This document shows positions 59,111-64,000 of a stretch of 64,000 nt of DNA, one piece after another. Numbering within the stretch: the stretch's first letter is position 1; each line of letters begins with the position of its first letter. Source of the stretch: Takakia lepidozioides (Eukaryota; Streptophyta; Takakiopsida; Takakiales; Takakiaceae). The notes beneath the pieces are model-generated. The model saw only the letters and a program-made list of their open reading frames with translations. It ran no database searches and was not told the origin of the DNA. The DNA lies in the NCBI GenBank assembly GCA_030704615.1, contig CM060734.1, forward strand, positions 60,962,042-61,026,041, given 5' to 3'. The translations under genes and the position numbers were made by a program.

Positions 59111-61429
59111 GGGAGAAATGCAGAGGAGGGGCACAGGGAGAGTGAGCTGCGCACAGCCGGGTTAGTCACAGAGGCAGGAAAACTGAATTTGGAATGAGGA
59201 AGAAGTGCTGGCGCACTTCTAATGTCTACATAGGAAGACAGCAGGCGCACAATTGGCACAGAAAGAGCAGATGCAAGGAAATCTTCTATTTTGTAAGGCT
59301 TAATGCATGTGAGCACAGACTTCTTCTACTTGTGGTTGCTGAGGTCTGTTTTGCCAATCTGTGAGGAGCAGGAAGGTGTTCGTTACAACTCTTTAAATGC
59401 CAGACTTCTATTTCCGTGAGTGAACGGATCATTAGAGACATGGTCTCTCGCATCCACGCATCACAGAGAAGGTTTGCTTTAGAGACATTGTTGAAGCTGT
59501 TCTGTCGGTATGTGTTGATAGGAGCTTCGGGCAATTTGTATGTCGCTCCTCTTCTCTCTTCAATAAACGATCAAAGGTGGAAGTCCAAACAGTATGCAGT
59601 CACTTCATCTTTGATGCTGCATCACAGAGAACTTTTTGGTTTGTCTATCTCAATGCCAGTGAGGATGCGCTGTATAAGTTCTGGTAAGAGCACTAGGACA
59701 TTATAGTCGCACATATGGGATCAAAACCCCTGACCCTGGCAAGCTTGCATAAGGTTTCCCCTCTTCCATGTAGTTCTATCCTTAGATTATATTATCCAAG
59801 GGAGTAGAATCCTACATCCTCTCTTCCTCGGGTCATGAATGAAACATTGGCATAAAGTGTATCGTAGCAAGACTGGTATAGTATCACAAGAACTCGATTT
59901 CTCATGCAGGGTGGACGAAAAGTCGCATTTTAGCACGAGATGCACTTTGTCAATGGATGACATCCAATAAAAAGGTATCTTTTAAGGTTAGGGTATAGGC
60001 TCAAGTTTAATAACTGCCATCATTTATAATAAATGATGGTAAAATTACTCTCTCTTGAATTAAAATAAGTCACCATTATTCATGTAGTTCATCCAATTTA
60101 GATGAAAGAAACAAATGGTAAACCAAGCTTTATGTACATTAAGTTTCATCATCCTACAATAATATCAGCCAAATTTGGATGAAAAAAGATTGGGATGAAA
60201 AACCAAATAACCGGCCTCAAAAAGGTTAAGGCCAGATGAAATCCAAAGAGTTATAGAGGGAGAGGGAGAGAGGGAGAGAGAGGGACCCACCAGCCAATCC
60301 CCTAGCATGGCAGAACCTTACGGAGTGAGTGTGGTATGCACTCACCCCGTAAGGGAGTGCATACCAGATCCCAGCTGGTAGGCAGACTCAGTTGAATTTA
60401 GTTTGCATGCTGGAGAAATTCCTTCTGTAGTGTGGACTTCATCTGAGTCATGCGCCGAAGGGGCAGAGAAATATAGCTGGTCATGGAAGTCGAGACATTC
60501 CGCATCCCACATTCTTGGAATATTCAAGACCTGGTCTTCATTGTATTCATCTGGAGTGGCACTTTACACTCTTAGTTTGTTCTGCCTCTAGTATTTGGAC
60601 TAGTATGCGATGATGTAATCCCTCCTTGCTCTCTCCTGTATGTTGTGTGACAGAGTAACAAGTAATGACCTGTATGATCTCAAAGAGTCACTTTTGACCT
60701 TACTGGCTTTGTGTCGCTCTCTGCATTTCTGTGCTTGGTTCTCTCTGCTTTCAGTTTCCCTTCCCCTTCTCTTTCGAATTTTAAGTGTTTCAGTATCAAT
60801 TTGCAATTTGAGTTGCCCCAGGCAGAACTCAAGCATGATATGAAAAGATATCCAACAATTGATAACTAGTGAGTTGCCGGGCAAAAGACTGAGGCTGGAG
60901 AGAGGAGATTAGGAAGTTTTAACAATCTATCTTCTACCCCCCTTCTTCACGATTTGGTGAAGAACCTTGGTAAACATTCCTTCAAACACAAGGCTCTCAT
61001 GACTTGGACGAAGTATAATTTGAGAACCTTGAAGCAATTGGATGCCTCTAAGGTCCGTGGTTTGAAAACTTTGAAGGCAAAAATGTTTGCTACATAGATA
61101 TGGCTGCAGCAAAAGGGAATTGTGAACTGGTCGCATTTCAAAGTGCTGGAATGGGGTCACCAGCAGTGTCCCTAGTAGCATTCTGGAGCTGCTGCAGCAA
61201 GGTCCCTCCTCTCTAGTTTTGTCCCTCCTGGGTTTATTCCAACAGGAGTGGATTGGAAGGTTATGTTGTTCAGCTTACGTTGTTGGCTTTAAGGTTAGTG
61301 GAACATGCAGGCTCTCCTTCGTGGGAATATATCTGCCCCGCTGGCTCGCATCTCGCCCAGTTAGGGTGATTAATTTGGTTTCAGGGGAGACCAATCCAAT
61401 CCCGCAGACCGGCTCTCCGCTGGAAGGGA
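59111..61429. other. Intergenic downstream of PSB27, no gene seen
   Basis: PSB27 3' UTR followed by low-information sequence. A GGGAGAGAG-type run lies at 60255-60285, and a short inverted repeat (TGCACTCC / GGAGTGCA) near 60330-60362. No coding feature is supported. Confidence 0.4.
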
Positions 61430-61830
61430 TCTCTCTCGACCTTAGGTGGTTCCTTCAACTTGTACCCGTTGTTGACTTGGATTTGATCCTGGAGAATGGA
61501 GGTGGATGGACCCCAAGAGCTTCGGGTGTATTGTGAAAATGGGCTATAGGCTGTTGGTCCCTCAAGCTTCTCTATCTGGAAAATGGATCGAAAAGTGGAG
61601 TCATGTAGTGCATATCACAATTTGGGACTGTGTTGAGCTGCTAAGATCAGCGCCTTTCTTTGGAGGATTGCCAATAGGGTCCTCCCAGTGGGTACTTTTA
61701 TTTAGCCTGATGGAGGCCTCTGTCAGCTATGTCACGCTCATATGCAAAGAGACCATCGAGCACTGCCTTCTCACTAAAAGAGGGCCTCTGTCCCCTTTTA
61801 ACAAAAGAATAGTTTTAGTCTTAGTTTTAG
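61430..61830 (+). mobile_element. LINE zf-RVT relic
   Basis: Across frames it reads ENGGGWTPRASGV, a weak helical region, LPIGSSQW, and CKETIEHCLLTKRG. It parallels the ETNEHCLLSCPRAS motif of the relic at 24.3 kb. No reverse transcriptase is left. Confidence 0.5.
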
Positions 61831-62312
61831 TCTAAGAGCAGTTTAGTTTTGCAGGCTCTACTTAGCTCTTTCCTGAGGCATCCTAAGGCAAATCTCATCC
61901 AGTGCTATACAAAGCGGGGGAACTAGCCAGTCACCAAGTCCAAAGCGAGAACCAAGGCCAAAGAGCAGAAAGCAAGGAACTGTGAAATGACAGAAGCAGG
62001 AAAAGAAGAAACAAGGAAAGGCCAAATAGAAGAAGCCAGGGCAGGAGACCAGCACAAATAGCTAAGAGACTAGCACAACGGAGGCATAATGAGAGATGGC
62101 GCTCGGATGAGTGGCAGTATTGCTACGGTGTTGAATTTGAGGAATTGCTTTGTAGAGCGCTGTAGGGTTCAGAGCTGAGTGGCACTGGCTGAACGTGCAG
62201 CAAATTGTCTTTTCAAGTGGGATAATAGGACTAGCAAAGGTGAGGAGCATGACGCAGGAGAGAGGTGTCACGAAGGGCAGACTAAAGGCCAGGCTCTGTA
62301 ACTAGTTCGGCA
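61831..62312. promoter_or_regulatory. Upstream region of PDF-PPR gene
   Basis: About 0.5 kb with no coding feature, presumably the promoter and 5' UTR of the gene starting at 62313. An in-frame stop (62283-62285) precedes that ATG. Confidence 0.35.
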
Positions 62313-64000
62313 ATGCTGGGCCCCGAATCCTTGCGATTGATGGCCATGGCGCCTCAGTCTGCAGGGATAGCAAAGAAAGGTAAAACTTTGCACATTTTAA
62401 ATTAGGACTGCTAAGACTCCCTCTAAGCACGAAGGGTCACTTAAGAGACTGAAGCAATGAGAAGCTTGGCAGAGTTCTTACGGTCTTGCAGTTCTTTCAC
62501 ACAGGTCAAGCAAAGAGCAAAGAAGGACTCTGGCAGGACTTCTTCTCAGATACTTCCAAGTGGTGGGACAACAGGTTTGGGAAGGTGAGTCTATACAAGT
62601 GGGTCAGTGACTGAAGCTGATGCGATGTTGTTTTGTATCACAAGTCCCTTAAATTCTTGACAATCTAGCTCCTCCTCGCCAATGAGCATGACAAATGGTC
62701 CTTACTGTCGCTGTCAGGACGTCATTTTGATTAGATTGTTCCCTGTTATTTGAAAGCCGCCTGGAGCTCTTGTGCTTGAAGCGCCTGGTTAGTCCGAAGG
62801 TGTGGTTGAAGCTTTGGCTGCTCCGTTGCCGCTGGTGGTTCCCACAGAAAAGTCCAAGGTCGCCAGACTTCAGACATAAGCGCACAAACGAGGTCCTTTG
62901 GATTCAGGATCTGTCAAACCCTCCTTGGGTTAAAGCAGGGTTGGCCACAATTTTACAAGGCCGAGCACAAATTGATGATGCAGTCAAAATTGAGTCTTCT
63001 CGCACTTGTCCGGATGTGATGACACTATGTAAGGCAGGACAACTGAAAGAGGCCCTGGACATCTTGAACAAACAGTGCATTTCAGCAGACTCCAATACAT
63101 ACGTCTGTCTCTTGCGGGAGTGCATCAAGATTCAGAAGCTTGAAATGGGAAAGCAGGTGCATGCCCACATTATCCAAAGTGGATTCAGGCAAAACAACTT
63201 TCTACTTAAGAACCTTATCAACATGTATGCTAAGTGCGGAAGTGTGGTCGAAGCACGACTAGTGTTTGACAAAATGGTTCATAGAGATGTGTTTACATGG
63301 ACTATAATGGTGGCAGGATATGCGAAGCGTGGATGTGGTAGGGAGGCTTTTGAGATCTATCAGCAAATGATACGGGAAGGGGTGACACCAGACAACGTCA
63401 CATTCATTTGCATTCTCAAGGCGTGTGCGAGCCTACAAGCTCTGGAAAAGGGCAAAGAGGTCCATGTAGACATCATGAAAGCTGGAATTACACCAGATAT
63501 CATTTTACAGACTGCCCTTGTGGACATGTATGCCAAATGTGGGAGTGTGAAGGATGCACGCCAAGTGTTTGACAATATGGCTCAACGAGATGTGGTCTCA
63601 TGGAATGCAATGATCGCAGGGTATGCTCAGCATGGTTGTGGTAAGGAGGCTGTCAAAGTGTATGAGCAAATGCTTCGGGAAGGGGTGAAACCAAACAAGG
63701 TCACACTAATTTGTGCGCTCAATGCATGTGCGAGTTTTGCAGCCCTGGAAAAGGGCACACAGGTCCATGCTTACATCATCGAGGCTGGAATTGCACCAGA
63801 TGTCATTCTGGAGACTTCCCTTGTTGACATGTATGCCAAATGTGGGAACATGAAGGATGCGAATCAAGTATTTGACAATATTGTTCAAAGAGATGTGGTA
63901 TCGTGGAATGCAATGATTGCAGGATATGCTCGGCAGGGGTATGGTAGGGAGGCTTTGAAGATGTATGACTTAATGATCCGCAAAGGGGTGAGGCCCTGCA
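62313..64000 (+). CDS. PPR protein with N-terminal OSB-type PDF motif (3' end outside window)
   Basis: Exons 62313-62379, 62505-62584 and 62848 to beyond 64000 join in phase with GT-AG borders. The spliced N-terminus gives a PDF motif across the exon 2/3 junction: EGLWQDFFSDTSKWWDNRFG, then SPRSPDFRHKRTNEVLWIQD and PPWVKAG (about residues 30-82). This is the module of OSB organellar ssDNA-binding proteins, but no OB fold precedes it. PLS-type PPR repeats follow from about residue 108 (AGQLKEALDILNKQ, LINMYAKCGSVVEARLVFDK, YAKRGCGREAFEIYQQM, ALVDMYAKCGSVKDARQVFD, RDVVSWNAMIAGYAQHG). PPR-PLS proteins bind organellar RNA; a DYW end is inferred from the paralogue at 11.9-18.8 kb. No clear transit peptide is visible in the short exon 1. 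The repeats are intact. ATG 63019 is an alternative start if the upstream exons are untranslated. Confidence 0.85.

Overview
The window is nuclear DNA from a land plant. Its genes are split by many short GT-AG introns. It carries plastid-targeted genes (NFU2-like, PSB27), a PPR protein of the plant organellar RNA type, a plant-style VPS13 ending in IWRP-type modules, and a large load of retroelement relics. The PPR/DYW sequence style suggests a bryophyte, lycophyte or fern rather than a flowering plant. That placement is inference only.

Layout. 1-4676 (+): the last ten exons of a VPS13-like lipid-transfer gene. 4.7-8.7 kb: repeats and no gene. 8709-11398 (-): an NFU2-like plastid Fe-S scaffold gene, three exons. 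11909-18775 (+): a broken PPR-DYW gene, cut by transposon debris from about 13.65 to 18.0 kb. 19-26 kb: repeats, a truncated cytochrome b561 gene (-) and two LINE fragments. 26.5-28.86 kb (+): a decayed Ty3/gypsy element. 29-38.7 kb: gene-free, with two hAT-type short elements that have perfect 8-bp target duplications, a LINE relic and a tandem-repeat block. 38728-40760 (-): a complete REV7/MAD2B gene. 41926-53199 (-): a complete NOT3 (CCR4-NOT subunit 3) gene of 16 coding exons, with three nested LINE copies in one intron. 53702-56942 (+): a ULP1-type SUMO protease sharing a divergent promoter with NOT3. 58484-59110 (+): PSB27. 62313-64000 (+): the 5' part of an intact PPR gene that runs off the window.

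The most unusual feature is the PPR gene at 62.3 kb. Its first three exons splice in frame into a PDF motif, the plant module known from OSB organellar single-stranded-DNA-binding proteins, placed directly before the PPR array. The broken PPR gene at 11.9 kb keeps the same exon order and the remains of the same motif. The fusion is therefore probably a real ancestral architecture of this PPR subfamily and not an annotation accident.

The genes are unrelated housekeeping functions: membrane contact and lipid transfer, plastid Fe-S assembly, translesion synthesis and HORMA signalling, mRNA deadenylation, SUMO processing, photosystem II repair and organellar RNA processing. I see no operon-like grouping. 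The only arrangement with a possible regulatory meaning is the NOT3/ULP1 head-to-head pair, whose gap contains an 84-bp tandem duplication.
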